Assembly: GCA_019753375.1 (NCBI GenBank) | Contig: JAIELC010000024.1 | Span: 1-64,000, forward strand | Source of the DNA: Sphingomonas sp. | Lineage (GTDB): Bacteria > Pseudomonadota > Alphaproteobacteria > Sphingomonadales > Sphingomonadaceae | Length of the DNA: 64,000 nt | Direction of reading: 5' to 3' | Shown here: one piece after another, positions 32,532-42,646 of the stretch | How positions within the stretch are numbered: the stretch's first letter is position 1 | How the letters are laid out: every line of letters begins with the position of its first letter | Made by a program: the position numbers and the translations under genes | The notes under the pieces: model-generated | Databases searched by the model: none | What the model was told of the DNA's origin: nothing | Seen by the model: the letters and a program-made list of their open reading frames with translations, nothing else

Positions 32532-33203
32532 TCAGGTCGCGGGCCTGAACAGCGCGTCGATCGACCCGCCATTGGACTTAAGGATGCCTGCAACGCGCTT
32601 GCGGCCGAGATAATAGGGCAGGGCAGGATGGTCGGCGTTGTGCGCCAGCAACGCCTTTGCTTCGGCATCGCTCAGCGATCCGTTGCCCGCGACATAGTCG
32701 CAATATCCCTCCAGCTTCCAGGCGGGCGTTCGCCAGTCGATCGTCGGGCCGAACCGGCGTCGCAGCAGATTATGCGTCACTTCGTGCGCGATAACGCCCG
32801 ACAGCAACCGGTGGCCGCCAATGATCCGTCCGTTAACGACCTGATCGGCTTCAGGGTCGTTGCGGTTGATGACGATGGCGCCGCTGACCGGGCGACTAAT
32901 CGCGAACGCGCCGACCGACGTGCCCGACAGCATCTTCCAGCGCCAGCCACCCCGGGTAAGATAAATTGTGGTTTGCGGCTGGGGCGTCAGCAGCGCCGAG
33001 CCGCGAAGCCGTGCATCGGCGCGCGCCAGGATATTTCGGATTGCGGGAACGTCGATCGGTGCCTCTGCGTAGAGGACGTAAGAACCGATCGTCGCGGTGT
33101 AAGGAAAGCCGAGCGAGGCGGGCGCGGCAACGGCAGCGCCGTACAGCAGCGCCATGCCGCAAAAGCCGAGGCTGGCGAGCAAACGCCAGCCCCGTGCCCT
33201 CAT
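32532..33203 (-). CDS. Hypothetical HExxH protein (putative gluzincin-like metallopeptidase)
   Basis: [16 protein letters not shown]; hydrophobic N-terminus; 4-nt overlap with the icd stop. Confidence 0.6.
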   Translation of the reverse strand: MRARGWRLLASLGFCGMALLYGAAVAAPASLGFPYTATIGSYVLYAEAPIDVPAIRNILARADARLRGSALLTPQPQTTIYLTRGGWRWKMLSGTSVGAFAISRPVSGAIVINRNDPEADQVVNGRIIGGHRLLSGVIAHEVTHNLLRRRFGPTIDWRTPAWKLEGYCDYVAGNGSLSDAEAKALLAHNADHPALPYYLGRKRVAGILKSNGGSIDALFRPAT

Positions 33204-34420
33204 GCCCAGTTGGCCATTTCGGTTTCGAGATTGGCGCGTACCGTTTCAAAGAACTGTTCGGTCGTCATCCAGGGTTGATCCGGACCAATCAGAATCGCCA
33301 GGTCCTTGGTCATTGCGCCTTGTTCAACGGTGGCAATGCAGACTCGTTCAAGGGTTTCGGCGAATTTGGTCACGTCGGGCGTGTCGTCAAACTTGCCGCG
33401 ATACTTCAGACCACCCGTCCAGGCGAAAATCGATGCGATCGGGTTGGTGCTGGTTGCCTTGCCCTGTTCGTGCTGGCGGAAATGCCGGGTCACCGTGCCG
33501 TGCGCGGCTTCTGCCTCAACCGTTTTGCCATCGGGCGTCAGCAACACGGACGTCATCAGCCCCAGCGAGCCAAATCCCTGCGCAACCTGATCTGACTGCA
33601 CATCGCCATCGTAATTTTTGCACGCCCAGACAAACTCGCCGTGCCATTTCAGCGCCGATGCGACCATGTCGTCGATCAACCGGTGCTCATAGACAATACC
33701 AGCTTCTTTGAACTTGTCTTTGAATTCGCTTTCGAAAACCTCGGCGAACAAATCCTTGAAGCGGCCATCATAGGCCTTCAGAATCGTGTTCTTGGTCGAC
33801 AGATAGACCGGCCATTTCAGGTTCAGGCCATAGTGCATTGACGCGCGCGCGAAATCGCGGATTGAATCGTCAAGATTGTACATCGCCATCGCGACACCCG
33901 AGGACGGGTATTGGAAAACCTCTTCATCGATGACCGTGCCGTCATCGCCCTCGAACACCAGGCGCAATTTGCCGGGCCCCGGGACACGGAAGTCGGTGGC
34001 GCGATATTGATCCCCAAAGGCGTGGCGACCGACCACAATCGGTGCGGTCCAGCCGGGGATTAGGCGCGGCACATTCTTGATCACGATCGGCTCGCGGAAC
34101 ACCACGCCGCCCAGGATGTTGCGAATCGTCCCGTTGGGCGATTTCCACATCTTTTTCAGGCCAAATTCTTCGACGCGCGCCTCGTCGGGCGTAATCGTCG
34201 CGCACTTCACCCCGACCCCATATTTCTGGATCGCGCGCGCCGATTCGACGGTCACGCGGTCATCGGTTGCGTCGCGGTGCTCGATCCCGAGGTCATAATA
34301 ATCAAGGTCGACATCCAGATACGGCTTGATCAGGCGCTCACGGATCCATTCCCAAATGATCCGCGTCATTTCGTCGCCGTCGATTTCCACGACAGGCGTC
34401 TTCACCTTGATCTTCGCCAT
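33200..34420 (-). CDS. icd: NADP-dependent isocitrate dehydrogenase
   Basis: [57 protein letters not shown]. Confidence 0.97.
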   Translation of the reverse strand: MAKIKVKTPVVEIDGDEMTRIIWEWIRERLIKPYLDVDLDYYDLGIEHRDATDDRVTVESARAIQKYGVGVKCATITPDEARVEEFGLKKMWKSPNGTIRNILGGVVFREPIVIKNVPRLIPGWTAPIVVGRHAFGDQYRATDFRVPGPGKLRLVFEGDDGTVIDEEVFQYPSSGVAMAMYNLDDSIRDFARASMHYGLNLKWPVYLSTKNTILKAYDGRFKDLFAEVFESEFKDKFKEAGIVYEHRLIDDMVASALKWHGEFVWACKNYDGDVQSDQVAQGFGSLGLMTSVLLTPDGKTVEAEAAHGTVTRHFRQHEQGKATSTNPIASIFAWTGGLKYRGKFDDTPDVTKFAETLERVCIATVEQGAMTKDLAILIGPDQPWMTTEQFFETVRANLETEMANWA

Positions 34421-34566
34421 CTATTGCTCGCTTGCTTTCATTAGGGAGGAAAACGTTGACCCGCGTCTAGGATGAAGCCGGGCGTCGATCAACCTCGCAG
34501 GTGTGCGGCGTTAGAGCGGTTGCGAACGGCGTTGAATTGCGACGCGCTGACCGGTAGACCGATCGC

Positions 34567-35292
34567 ATGGCAGATTTTGACCAGCCGCTGGCCACGACCA
34601 GCGCCAAGTGGCGTGTACCCGATGTGCATCCCGAAGGCCGTAAATATGTGCTGATCGCGGCGGCCGTCGCGTTTGTGTCGCTGTTCATTTGGGATTTCCT
34701 TACCTGGCCGCTGATCGGGCTAACCCTGTGGGTGGCGCTGTTCTTTCGCGACCCGGTTCGGGTAACCCCGCAGGGCGACGATATCATTGTCGCGCCGGCG
34801 GATGGGCTTGTAACGATGATCGAGCGCGTCCCGCTGCCACCTGAATTGCGCGGTGATCAGGCCTTGGGCGACGAGCCGTTGGTCCGCATATCGGTGTTTA
34901 TGAGCGTCTTCGATGTGCACATAAACCGGACACCGATCTCAGGCACCGTCAAGCAGGTCATTTATATTTCAGGCAAATTCCTGAATGCAGATCTCGACAA
35001 GGCGTCGGACGAAAATGAACGTCAGCACATCGTCGTTGAAAACCGGCATGGCCGGCGTGTGGGCTTTACCCAGATTGCCGGGCTTGTCGCTCGCCGGATC
35101 GTTGGTTTTGTGAAGCCCGGCGACATGATTGTTTCGGGGCAGCGGATCGGGTTGATCCGCTTTGGCAGTCGCGTCGATGTTTTTCTGCCAAATGACATGG
35201 TGCCGCAGGTTGTGGTGGGCCAACGTAGTGTCGCCGGAGAAACGATCCTTGGTCGCGTCAGCGCGGCGTTGCCGCATGGCATTGCGCAGTGA
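34567..35292 (+). CDS. psd: Phosphatidylserine decarboxylase
   Basis: [51 protein letters not shown], containing the (L)GST-type autocleavage region as FGSR. Confidence 0.93.
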   Translation: MADFDQPLATTSAKWRVPDVHPEGRKYVLIAAAVAFVSLFIWDFLTWPLIGLTLWVALFFRDPVRVTPQGDDIIVAPADGLVTMIERVPLPPELRGDQALGDEPLVRISVFMSVFDVHINRTPISGTVKQVIYISGKFLNADLDKASDENERQHIVVENRHGRRVGFTQIAGLVARRIVGFVKPGDMIVSGQRIGLIRFGSRVDVFLPNDMVPQVVVGQRSVAGETILGRVSAALPHGIAQ

Positions 35293-35318
35293 CCGACCAG
35301 TCCGATGGTTGACCGCCA

Positions 35319-36143
35319 ATGATTGACGACCATCGGCCCAGGTTTCGGCGCCGGCAATTACCACGCAGTCCACGCGGGTTGCCGCTTCGCGCCGTCGCCC
35401 CCAATGCTGTCACCGCGTTGGCGCTGTGTTCGGGCCTGACCGGTATTCGCTTTGCGATTTCCAATGACTGGCAATTGGCTGCGGCGATGATTGTGCTCGC
35501 CGGGGTGCTCGATGGCCTCGATGGACGAATCGCGCGGATGGTACGGGGGGAAAGCCGCTTTGGCGCAGAGCTTGATTCGCTCAGTGATGCGATATCCTTT
35601 GGCGTTTCGCCGGCACTGATCCTGTATTTGTGGTCGCTCAATTCGTTGCCGAGGCTTGGCTGGATTTGTGCGCTGATGTTTGCCGTATTCTGTGCGCTGC
35701 GCCTTGCCCGGTTCAATGCTGCCATCGATCTGGCCGAACAACCGCACAAAATGGCGGGCTTTTTAACGGGCGTACCGTCACCCGCGGGCGCAGGTCTGGC
35801 CATGCTGCCAATGTATCTGTGGTTTTTGACCGACGAGCCCATGTTCCGATCGAGCTGGCTGGTCGCGCCCTGGGTTGCCCTGATCGCGGTGCTGATGGTG
35901 TCGAGCATCGCCAGCTTTTCCTGGGCTTCGCTAAAATTGCGTCACTCTGTGCGGTTCGAAGCGCTGGCGGTGCTGGTTGTCATGGGCGCCGCCTTTGCCT
36001 CGGCGCCCTGGCACACGCTTAGCTTTGTCTGCGTCGCGTACCTGATCTCGCTACCGTTCAGCATGCGCAATTATGCGCGGATCAAGCGGCTACGCGCAGC
36101 GCCGACGGTGCCACCGACAGCCGAGCAGCGCGAACCGTCATAA
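35319..36143 (+). CDS. pssA: CDP-diacylglycerol--serine O-phosphatidyltransferase
   Basis: CDP-alcohol phosphatidyltransferase motif LDGLDGRIARMVRGESRFGAELDSLSDAISFG; follows psd. Confidence 0.93.
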   Translation: MIDDHRPRFRRRQLPRSPRGLPLRAVAPNAVTALALCSGLTGIRFAISNDWQLAAAMIVLAGVLDGLDGRIARMVRGESRFGAELDSLSDAISFGVSPALILYLWSLNSLPRLGWICALMFAVFCALRLARFNAAIDLAEQPHKMAGFLTGVPSPAGAGLAMLPMYLWFLTDEPMFRSSWLVAPWVALIAVLMVSSIASFSWASLKLRHSVRFEALAVLVVMGAAFASAPWHTLSFVCVAYLISLPFSMRNYARIKRLRAAPTVPPTAEQREPS

Positions 36144-36348
36144 CCTGGCGCCGCGCCGGCAGTTTTGCCGGGATCGCGGCCGCGACATCGCCCGCCAACA
36201 AAGCGCCGATGCGCGGCAGGGCGGGGACCAAAGTCATCCAGAACACGGCGCCAATTGCCATCATTGCCACTGCGAACACACCGAGACCCATCATTGCCAT
36301 CATCACCAGGCTTCCCTTGACAGTTGCAAAACCGAACAGAGGCCGCAT
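36082..36348 (-). CDS. Small membrane protein, putatively LexA/SOS-regulated
   Basis: ORF with a strong hydrophobic stretch LVMMAMMGLGVFAVAMMAIGAVFWMTLV. The track start (36387) falls inside a likely -10 region, so ATG 36348 is preferred. Tandem LexA boxes directly upstream. Confidence 0.55.
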   Translation of the reverse strand: MRPLFGFATVKGSLVMMAMMGLGVFAVAMMAIGAVFWMTLVPALPRIGALLAGDVAAAIPAKLPARRQVMTVRAARLSVAPSALRVAA

Positions 36349-36389
36349 TTGCGGCGATCGGTTCCACGTTCCTTCAATGAACGTCATAT

Positions 36390-36434
36390 GTTCCTTTCAT
36401 GTTCCGCCTGTCAAGTGATGTTCTTGCGATGTTC
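36390..36434 (-). promoter_or_regulatory. Two tandem LexA boxes: GTTC-CTTTCAT-GTTC (36390-36404) and GTTC-TTGCGAT-GTTC (36420-36434)
   Basis: Both match GTTC-N7-GTTC exactly. On the minus strand a TTGACA (-35-like) lies between them, with the proximal box over the -35/-10 spacer. Confidence 0.7.
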
Positions 36435-36614
36435 CCATTTCGAACCAGCGTTGGATGCCGCATAGCGAAGGCACCATTACAGGCCGCTTGATTTCGACGG
36501 CGCGCTCGACTAAGTGCGCGCTCCTCAATCCCACATGGGAAGCGCTCATCACCGGTGTCCGGGCTTGTTTTCGGATATTTGCTTCCCAGCGGCTGAACCG
36601 GAAAGGAACTAATT

Positions 36615-37457
36615 ATGGCGGCTCCTGTCGTCACCATGCAGCAATTGATCGAAACCGGCGCCCATTTCGGACACCAGACTCACCGCTGGAATCCGAAGAT
36701 GAAGCCTTACATCTTTGGCGACCGCAACGGCGTTCATATCCTTGATCTGTCACAGACCGTGCCGCTGTTTGCCCGCGCGCTCGAATTCGTTTCGGCGACG
36801 ACCGCGGCTGGCGGGAAGGTTTTGTTCGTCGGTACCAAGCGCCAGGCGCAGGAACCGGTGGCTGAAGCCGCACGCCGCGCCGGACAGCATTTCGTCAACC
36901 ATCGCTGGCTGGGCGGCATGCTCACCAACTGGAAGACGATTTCCGGGTCGATCAAGCGGCTCAAGACGCTTGAAGAGCAGCTGTCGGGGGACACCACCGG
37001 CCTGACCAAGAAGGAAGTCCTTCAGCTGACCCGTGAAAAGGACAAGCTTGAGCTGTCGCTTGGCGGCATCCGCGATATGGGCGGCATTCCTGACGTAATG
37101 TTCGTCATCGACGCCAACAAGGAAGAGCTGGCGATCAAGGAAGCCAACACGCTGGGTATTCCGGTTGTCGCGATCCTCGATTCCAACGTTTCGCCGGATG
37201 GCATTGCCTTTCCGGTGCCCGCCAATGACGACGCCAGCCGGGCGATCCGCCTGTACTGCGAGGCAATCGCGATTGCCGCGACCCGCGGCGGCCAGGATCG
37301 TCAGGCAAGCTTTGGTGCCGATCTGGGCGCGATGGCCGAACCGATCGCGGAAGTAGCGCTGGAAGACGTGGCCGCTCCGGCGATTGAGCCCGAGCAGATT
37401 GCCGCCGCAACCGACGTTGAGACCGCGTTCGAAGGCGAGCAGCAGCTCGACGCCTGA
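36615..37457 (+). CDS. rpsB: 30S ribosomal protein S2
   Basis: [41 protein letters not shown]. Confidence 0.98.
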   Translation: MAAPVVTMQQLIETGAHFGHQTHRWNPKMKPYIFGDRNGVHILDLSQTVPLFARALEFVSATTAAGGKVLFVGTKRQAQEPVAEAARRAGQHFVNHRWLGGMLTNWKTISGSIKRLKTLEEQLSGDTTGLTKKEVLQLTREKDKLELSLGGIRDMGGIPDVMFVIDANKEELAIKEANTLGIPVVAILDSNVSPDGIAFPVPANDDASRAIRLYCEAIAIAATRGGQDRQASFGADLGAMAEPIAEVALEDVAAPAIEPEQIAAATDVETAFEGEQQLDA

Positions 37458-37493
37458 ACGATGTCCGACCGGACGTCGCCGAACTGACATAAT

Positions 37494-37525
37494 GGCGGGG
37501 TAGGGCGCAGGCGCCTTTCCCCGCC
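37494..37525 (+). other. rpsB-tsf intergenic hairpin (possible attenuator)
   Basis: Outer arms GGCGGGG/CCCCGCC with inner arms GGCGC-AG-GCGCC; no T-run follows. Confidence 0.5.
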
Positions 37526-37550
37526 ACAAACCTATCAAGAGGAAAAGAAC

Positions 37551-38474
37551 ATGGCCGACATCACGGCAGCAATGGTCAAGGACCTGCGCGAAAAGAGCGG
37601 CGCGGGCATGATGGATTGCAAAAAGGCGCTGAACGAAACCAATGGCGACATGGATGCCGCAATGGACTGGCTGCGCGCCAAGGGCCTTGCCGCCGCCGCC
37701 AAAAAGTCCAGCCGGACCGCGGCAGAGGGTCTGGTCGGCGTCGAAGTATCGGGCACCAAGGGCGCCGTGGTTGAAGTGAATTCGGAAACCGATTTCGTCG
37801 CCAAGAACGATCAGTTCCAGACCTTCGTGCGCGACGTGACGTCGGTTGCCCTTGAACTGGGCGATTCGATCGAGACGATCCGGTCGGCCCAGCTTGGCGC
37901 CAAGACGGTCGACGAGATTTTGACCAACAACATTGCCACTATCGGCGAAAATCAAACCCTGCGGCGCGCCAAGCGGCTGGAAGTTTCGCAGGGCGCAGTG
38001 GTGCCTTATGTGCACAATGCAGCGGCGCCGGGGCTCGGCAAGATTGGCGTTCTCGTGGCGCTTGAAAGCCCTGCCGGTGCCGACGTCCTGCTGCCGCTTG
38101 GCAAGCAGATCGCAATGCATATCGCCGCAGCCTTCCCGCTGGCGCTCGATGAAACGGGCCTCGACCAGGATGTGCTGGACCGCGAACGCGCCATCGCGAC
38201 CGAAAAGGCCGCCGAATCGGGGAAGCCGGCCGATATCGTTGCCAAGATGGTGGACGGAGCGGTCAAAAAGTTCGCCAAGGAAAATGCGCTGCTCAGCCAG
38301 TTGTTCGTGATGGACGGCAAGACGCCGGTCGCCGACGTGGTGGCCAAGGCGGCCAAGGATGCCGGTACAACGATCGTGCTGACCGACTATGTCCGCTTCC
38401 AGCTCGGCGAAGGGATTGAGAAGGAAACCAGTGACTTTGCGGCTGAAGTAGCGGCAGCTGCGGGCGTCGCCTGA
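37551..38474 (+). CDS. tsf: Translation elongation factor Ts
   Basis: [45 protein letters not shown]. Confidence 0.98.
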   Translation: MADITAAMVKDLREKSGAGMMDCKKALNETNGDMDAAMDWLRAKGLAAAAKKSSRTAAEGLVGVEVSGTKGAVVEVNSETDFVAKNDQFQTFVRDVTSVALELGDSIETIRSAQLGAKTVDEILTNNIATIGENQTLRRAKRLEVSQGAVVPYVHNAAAPGLGKIGVLVALESPAGADVLLPLGKQIAMHIAAAFPLALDETGLDQDVLDRERAIATEKAAESGKPADIVAKMVDGAVKKFAKENALLSQLFVMDGKTPVADVVAKAAKDAGTTIVLTDYVRFQLGEGIEKETSDFAAEVAAAAGVA

Positions 38475-38486
38475 CCTGAGAAACCG

Positions 38487-38521
38487 GGGCGACGGGGGCT
38501 GGTGCTCCTGTCGCCCTTTTT
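38487..38521 (+). terminator. Rho-independent terminator after tsf
   Basis: GGGCGACGGGGGC-TGGT-GCTCCTGTCGCCC (13-bp stem with two G-U pairs) followed by TTTTT. Confidence 0.8.
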
Positions 38522-38653
38522 CCGTCCGCCGTTCATCCGGGGCAACTGGCGCTCTGCACGGCTTCTGGACATTCCCTCCCCGGGATCAGCGCTTGGCAGG
38601 GCGATAGTGCCCTACTAAGGTCCGCCCGCCGCCACGCTAGACAAGTTGGACCG

Positions 38654-39379
38654 ATGACGAAGCCACGCTTCAAACGCATATTGTTGAAACTGTCGGGCGA
38701 AGTGCTGATGGGCACCGGCCAGTTCGGCATTGATCCCGGCACCGTCGACCGTGTTGCCGGCGAGATCAAGGCAGCCAAATTGGCCGGTCACGAGCTCTGC
38801 CTGGTGGTCGGCGGCGGCAACATATTTCGCGGCCTGGCAGCGTCCGAACAGGGTTTCGACAGGACCAGCGCCGATTATATGGGTATGCTGGCCACGGTCA
38901 TGAACGCGCTGGCGGTGCAAAATGCGCTCGAGCGGATGGGCATTGAAACGCGCGTCCAGTCGGCGATCCCGATGGCCAGCGTGTGCGAACCCTATATCCG
39001 CCGTCGCGCTGAACGGCATATGGAAAAGGGCCGGATTGTCATTTTTGCCGCCGGTACCGGCAACCCGTATTTTACAACCGATACCGCCGCGGCGTTGCGC
39101 GCAGCCGAAATGAACTGCGACGCGCTGTTCAAGGGAACGAGCGTGGACGGTGTTTACAATGCGGATCCCAAAAAAGTTACCGGGGCCCAGCGGTATGAAA
39201 CACTGAGTTTTGATCGTGTGCTTTCCGATAATCTGAAGGTAATGGACGCGGCGGCAGTCGCGCTGTGCCGCGAAAACGGCATTCCGATCGTCGTGTTCAA
39301 TATTCGCGGCGAGGGAAACCTTGCTGCCGTGCTCGAAGGTCGGGGAACCTCGACCATTGTCGAAGATATCAAGGCATAG
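38654..39379 (+). CDS. pyrH: UMP kinase
   Basis: [43 protein letters not shown]. Confidence 0.96.
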   Translation: MTKPRFKRILLKLSGEVLMGTGQFGIDPGTVDRVAGEIKAAKLAGHELCLVVGGGNIFRGLAASEQGFDRTSADYMGMLATVMNALAVQNALERMGIETRVQSAIPMASVCEPYIRRRAERHMEKGRIVIFAAGTGNPYFTTDTAAALRAAEMNCDALFKGTSVDGVYNADPKKVTGAQRYETLSFDRVLSDNLKVMDAAAVALCRENGIPIVVFNIRGEGNLAAVLEGRGTSTIVEDIKA

Positions 39380-39391
39380 TGGGGAGTTTTC

Positions 39392-39949
39392 ATGGCCGCA
39401 TATGACAAAGCCGATCTGGAACGCCGGATGCACGGCGCGGTCGAGGCTCTGAAGGGTGACCTCAGTGGCCTGCGGACCGGACGCGCTTCCACCTCGTTGC
39501 TCGATCCGGTGACGGTGGAGGTTTATGGGTCCCACATGCCACTCAATCAGGTGGCAACGGTATCGACGCCGGAATCGCGGCTGATTTCGGTGCAGGTTTG
39601 GGACAAGGGCAATGTCGGCCCGGTCGACAAGGCGATCCGGTCGGCAGGACTTGGTCTGAACCCGATCGTCGATGGCACAACGCTGCGGATTCCGATCCCT
39701 GACCTTACCGAGGAACGCCGCAAGGAACTCGCCAAGCTCGCCGGGCAATATGCCGAAAAGGCGCGCATTGCGGCTCGCAACGTTCGCCGGGACGGCATGG
39801 ACAGCCTGAAAGTCGATGAAAAGAAAGGTGTGTACAGCGAGGACGAACGCAAACGCCATGAAATCGACGTCCAGAAACTAACCGACGCGACGATCGCCGA
39901 TATCGATGCCGCGGCGACTGCCAAGGAAAAGGAAATCCTGGGCAAGTGA
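39392..39949 (+). CDS. frr: Ribosome recycling factor
   Basis: [51 protein letters not shown]. Confidence 0.97.
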   Translation: MAAYDKADLERRMHGAVEALKGDLSGLRTGRASTSLLDPVTVEVYGSHMPLNQVATVSTPESRLISVQVWDKGNVGPVDKAIRSAGLGLNPIVDGTTLRIPIPDLTEERRKELAKLAGQYAEKARIAARNVRRDGMDSLKVDEKKGVYSEDERKRHEIDVQKLTDATIADIDAAATAKEKEILGK

Positions 39950-40692
39950 TCCCACTTTCCGCCAAGGAACCGCTTGCGGAAGGAGTGACCGACGGCGAGC
40001 GGCCACGGCATGTGGCCATCATTATGGACGGCAACGGCCGCTGGGCGAAACAACGATTCCTGCCCCGGCTTGCCGGGCACCGCCAGGGTGTCGAAACCGT
40101 TCGCAAGATAACCCGGGCCGCGCGCGCCTTGGGGATCGAGGTACTCACGCTTTACGCCTTCTCATCGGAGAACTGGCGGCGTCCCGAGGAAGAAGTGAGC
40201 GACCTGATGGGTCTGCTGAAGCATTTCATCCGAACCGATCTGAACGATCTGGTGCGCGACAATGTCCGATTGCGGGTGATCGGCAATTATCGGCGCTTTG
40301 GCCCGGATATCGTTGCGTTGGTCGATGATGCTTTACGACGTACGGCGGCCAATACCGGCCCCGTGCTCGTGATTGCACTGAATTATGGCGCGCAAGCCGA
40401 ACTGGCCGAAGCCGCAAAATTACTGGCCGCGAAGGCGCGCGATGGAGAGATTGATCCTGATACGATCGACGAAGCTGTTTTCGGTGAAGCCCTGCAAACC
40501 AGTGAATTGCCGCCGCTTGATCTGTTGATCCGAACGTCGGGCGAACATCGCCTGTCGAATTTTCTTCTGTGGCAGGCGGCCTATGCCGAATTGCTGTTCG
40601 TCGATACATTGTGGCCGGATTTCGATGAGCAGGCGCTGAAGGATGCCGTGCAGCAATTCGCGCGCCGCCAGCGGCGGTTTGGCGGCTTGTGA
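39946..40692 (+). CDS. uppS: Isoprenyl transferase (undecaprenyl diphosphate synthase)
   Basis: [46 protein letters not shown]. Confidence 0.96.
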   Translation: MIPLSAKEPLAEGVTDGERPRHVAIIMDGNGRWAKQRFLPRLAGHRQGVETVRKITRAARALGIEVLTLYAFSSENWRRPEEEVSDLMGLLKHFIRTDLNDLVRDNVRLRVIGNYRRFGPDIVALVDDALRRTAANTGPVLVIALNYGAQAELAEAAKLLAAKARDGEIDPDTIDEAVFGEALQTSELPPLDLLIRTSGEHRLSNFLLWQAAYAELLFVDTLWPDFDEQALKDAVQQFARRQRRFGGL

Positions 40693-41492
40693 CGTCTGCG
40701 TCGGATACCCGCCTGCCTTCTGATCTGGCGCTGCGATCGATTGTTGCCCTGGGCATGGTGGCGGCCACGCTGTCGGCACTTTGGCTGGGCGGCATTATAT
40801 TCTGGATCGTGTGTTCGGCGGTTGGCGTCGGCATGATGGGCGAATGGGGTTCGTTGATCGGCCTGTCGGCGATGCGAACACGGCACGCGCAATTCATTCT
40901 GTGCGTTCCCCTCGCGATTATGGGCCCGTGGGGCGCGGGACCCTATTTTTTTGCATTTGGTCTGCTGATCGGGGCAGCATGCTTCGCGGTCATCGTCACG
41001 CGCCGGGCCATGACCGGATGGGGGGTGCTATATGTCAGCCTGCCGGTAATGGGGCTGTTGCTGATCCGCAACCAGCATGACGGCGTGATATTGACCTTCT
41101 GGGCGTTGGCGCTGGTCTGGGCGTGCGATATCGGTGCCTATTTTGCCGGGCGCGCGATCGGCGGGCCCAAACTTGCGCCTGCGGTCAGCCCCAACAAGAC
41201 ATGGGCGGGCCTGATTGGTGGCGTGGGTGCTGCCGCGATATTCGGCGGGGTGATGCATCACTATGCGGGGCTCCCATGGCGCCTGACCCTTGCGACACCG
41301 GTACTCGCGGTGCTTGCACAATCGGGCGACCTGTTTGAAAGTTGGATGAAACGGCGAGCGGGGGTAAAGGATAGTGGCAATTTGTTACCGGGCCATGGGG
41401 GACTGCTTGATCGGCTCGATGGACTTGCACCGGTTGCTCCAACTGCCGCATTTTTGGTGATGCTGCCGGAAATTTTGGGATTTTTTCGATGA
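40689..41492 (+). CDS. cdsA: Phosphatidate cytidylyltransferase
   Basis: SPNKTWAGLIGG; SQSGDLFESWMKRRAGVKDSGNLLPGHGGLLDRLD-type signature. Confidence 0.94.
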   Translation: MTSASDTRLPSDLALRSIVALGMVAATLSALWLGGIIFWIVCSAVGVGMMGEWGSLIGLSAMRTRHAQFILCVPLAIMGPWGAGPYFFAFGLLIGAACFAVIVTRRAMTGWGVLYVSLPVMGLLLIRNQHDGVILTFWALALVWACDIGAYFAGRAIGGPKLAPAVSPNKTWAGLIGGVGAAAIFGGVMHHYAGLPWRLTLATPVLAVLAQSGDLFESWMKRRAGVKDSGNLLPGHGGLLDRLDGLAPVAPTAAFLVMLPEILGFFR

Positions 41493-42646
41493 AACGCGTG
41501 ACGATTTTGGGGGCAACGGGATCGATTGGCACATCGACCCTGGATTTGATTGAACGCGAGCCCGAAAAGTTTGAAGTGCTGGCGCTGACGGCCAATTGCG
41601 ACGTGGCAAAGCTTGCCGCGGCCGCGATCCGGACCAACGCAAAGCGCGCGGTCGTCGCGGAGGAATCGTGCCTTGCCGATCTGCGGGCAGCATTGGCGGG
41701 CACAGGGATCGAGACGGCAGGCGGTGCCGATGCCGTTAGCGAAACAGCGGCAATGGGCGCCGACTGGACGATGGCTGCAATCGTCGGTTCGGCGGGTCTC
41801 AATCCCGTGATGACGGCGATCAAGGGCGGCAAGACCGTTGCGCTGGCGAACAAGGAATCACTGGTGTGTGCCGGTGACGTGATGACGGCCGCAGCGCGTC
41901 AGCACGGCGCGCGGATGTTGCCGGTAGACTCAGAGCATAATGCGGTATTTCAATGCTTTGACCATGAAGCGCCGGAACGCGTGCACCGCGTCATTCTGAC
42001 CGCCAGCGGCGGACCGTTCCGCGACACGCCTGCCGACCAGATGAGCATGATCACGCCAGCCCAGGCGGTTGCACATCCAAACTGGTCAATGGGGGCCAAG
42101 ATTTCGGTCGATTCAGCCACGCTGATGAACAAGGGCCTTGAGCTCATCGAAGCATTTCACCTGTTCCCCATTCGGCACGATCAGCTTGATGTCATCGTCC
42201 ACCGTCAATCCGTCGTTCATTCGATGGTCGAATATGTCGATGGATCGGTGCTGGCGCAGTTGGGAACGCCCGATATGCGCACGCCGATTGCCCATACACT
42301 GGCCTGGCCCGATCGGATGCCAACGCCCGGCGCGCGACTGGACCTTGCCCGAATTGGCCGGTTGGATTTTCAGGAACCCGATTTCCAGCGATTTCCGTGC
42401 CTGAGCTTGGCCAAGCAGGCATTGGCTGCCGGTGGTGCGCGGCCGGCGATATTGAATGCAGCAAACGAAGTGGCGGTCGCAGCCTTTCTGGCAGGGCAGA
42501 TCGGGTTCCTCGAAATTGCCGCAATCGTCGCGGATACCCTTGATGGCTACGACCCAGGTGCGCCCGAAACGCTCGATGATGTGTTGATCATTGATGCCGA
42601 GACGCGCCGGCTTGCGGGTGAGCGTGTAAGGGAATGTGTCGCCTGA
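41489..42646 (+). CDS. dxr: 1-deoxy-D-xylulose-5-phosphate reductoisomerase
   Basis: ILGATGSIGTSTLDLI; LANKESLVCAG; PVDSEHNAVFQ; SATLMNKGLELIEA. Confidence 0.97.
   Translation: MKRVTILGATGSIGTSTLDLIEREPEKFEVLALTANCDVAKLAAAAIRTNAKRAVVAEESCLADLRAALAGTGIETAGGADAVSETAAMGADWTMAAIVGSAGLNPVMTAIKGGKTVALANKESLVCAGDVMTAAARQHGARMLPVDSEHNAVFQCFDHEAPERVHRVILTASGGPFRDTPADQMSMITPAQAVAHPNWSMGAKISVDSATLMNKGLELIEAFHLFPIRHDQLDVIVHRQSVVHSMVEYVDGSVLAQLGTPDMRTPIAHTLAWPDRMPTPGARLDLARIGRLDFQEPDFQRFPCLSLAKQALAAGGARPAILNAANEVAVAAFLAGQIGFLEIAAIVADTLDGYDPGAPETLDDVLIIDAETRRLAGERVRECVA

Noticed and set aside
36750-38120. 456-aa minus-strand ORF across rpsB and tsf
   Set aside because: Spans two essential genes and their intergenic hairpin; shadow ORF.
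38615-39859. 414-aa minus-strand ORF across pyrH and frr
   Set aside because: Antisense to two conserved genes; no domain.
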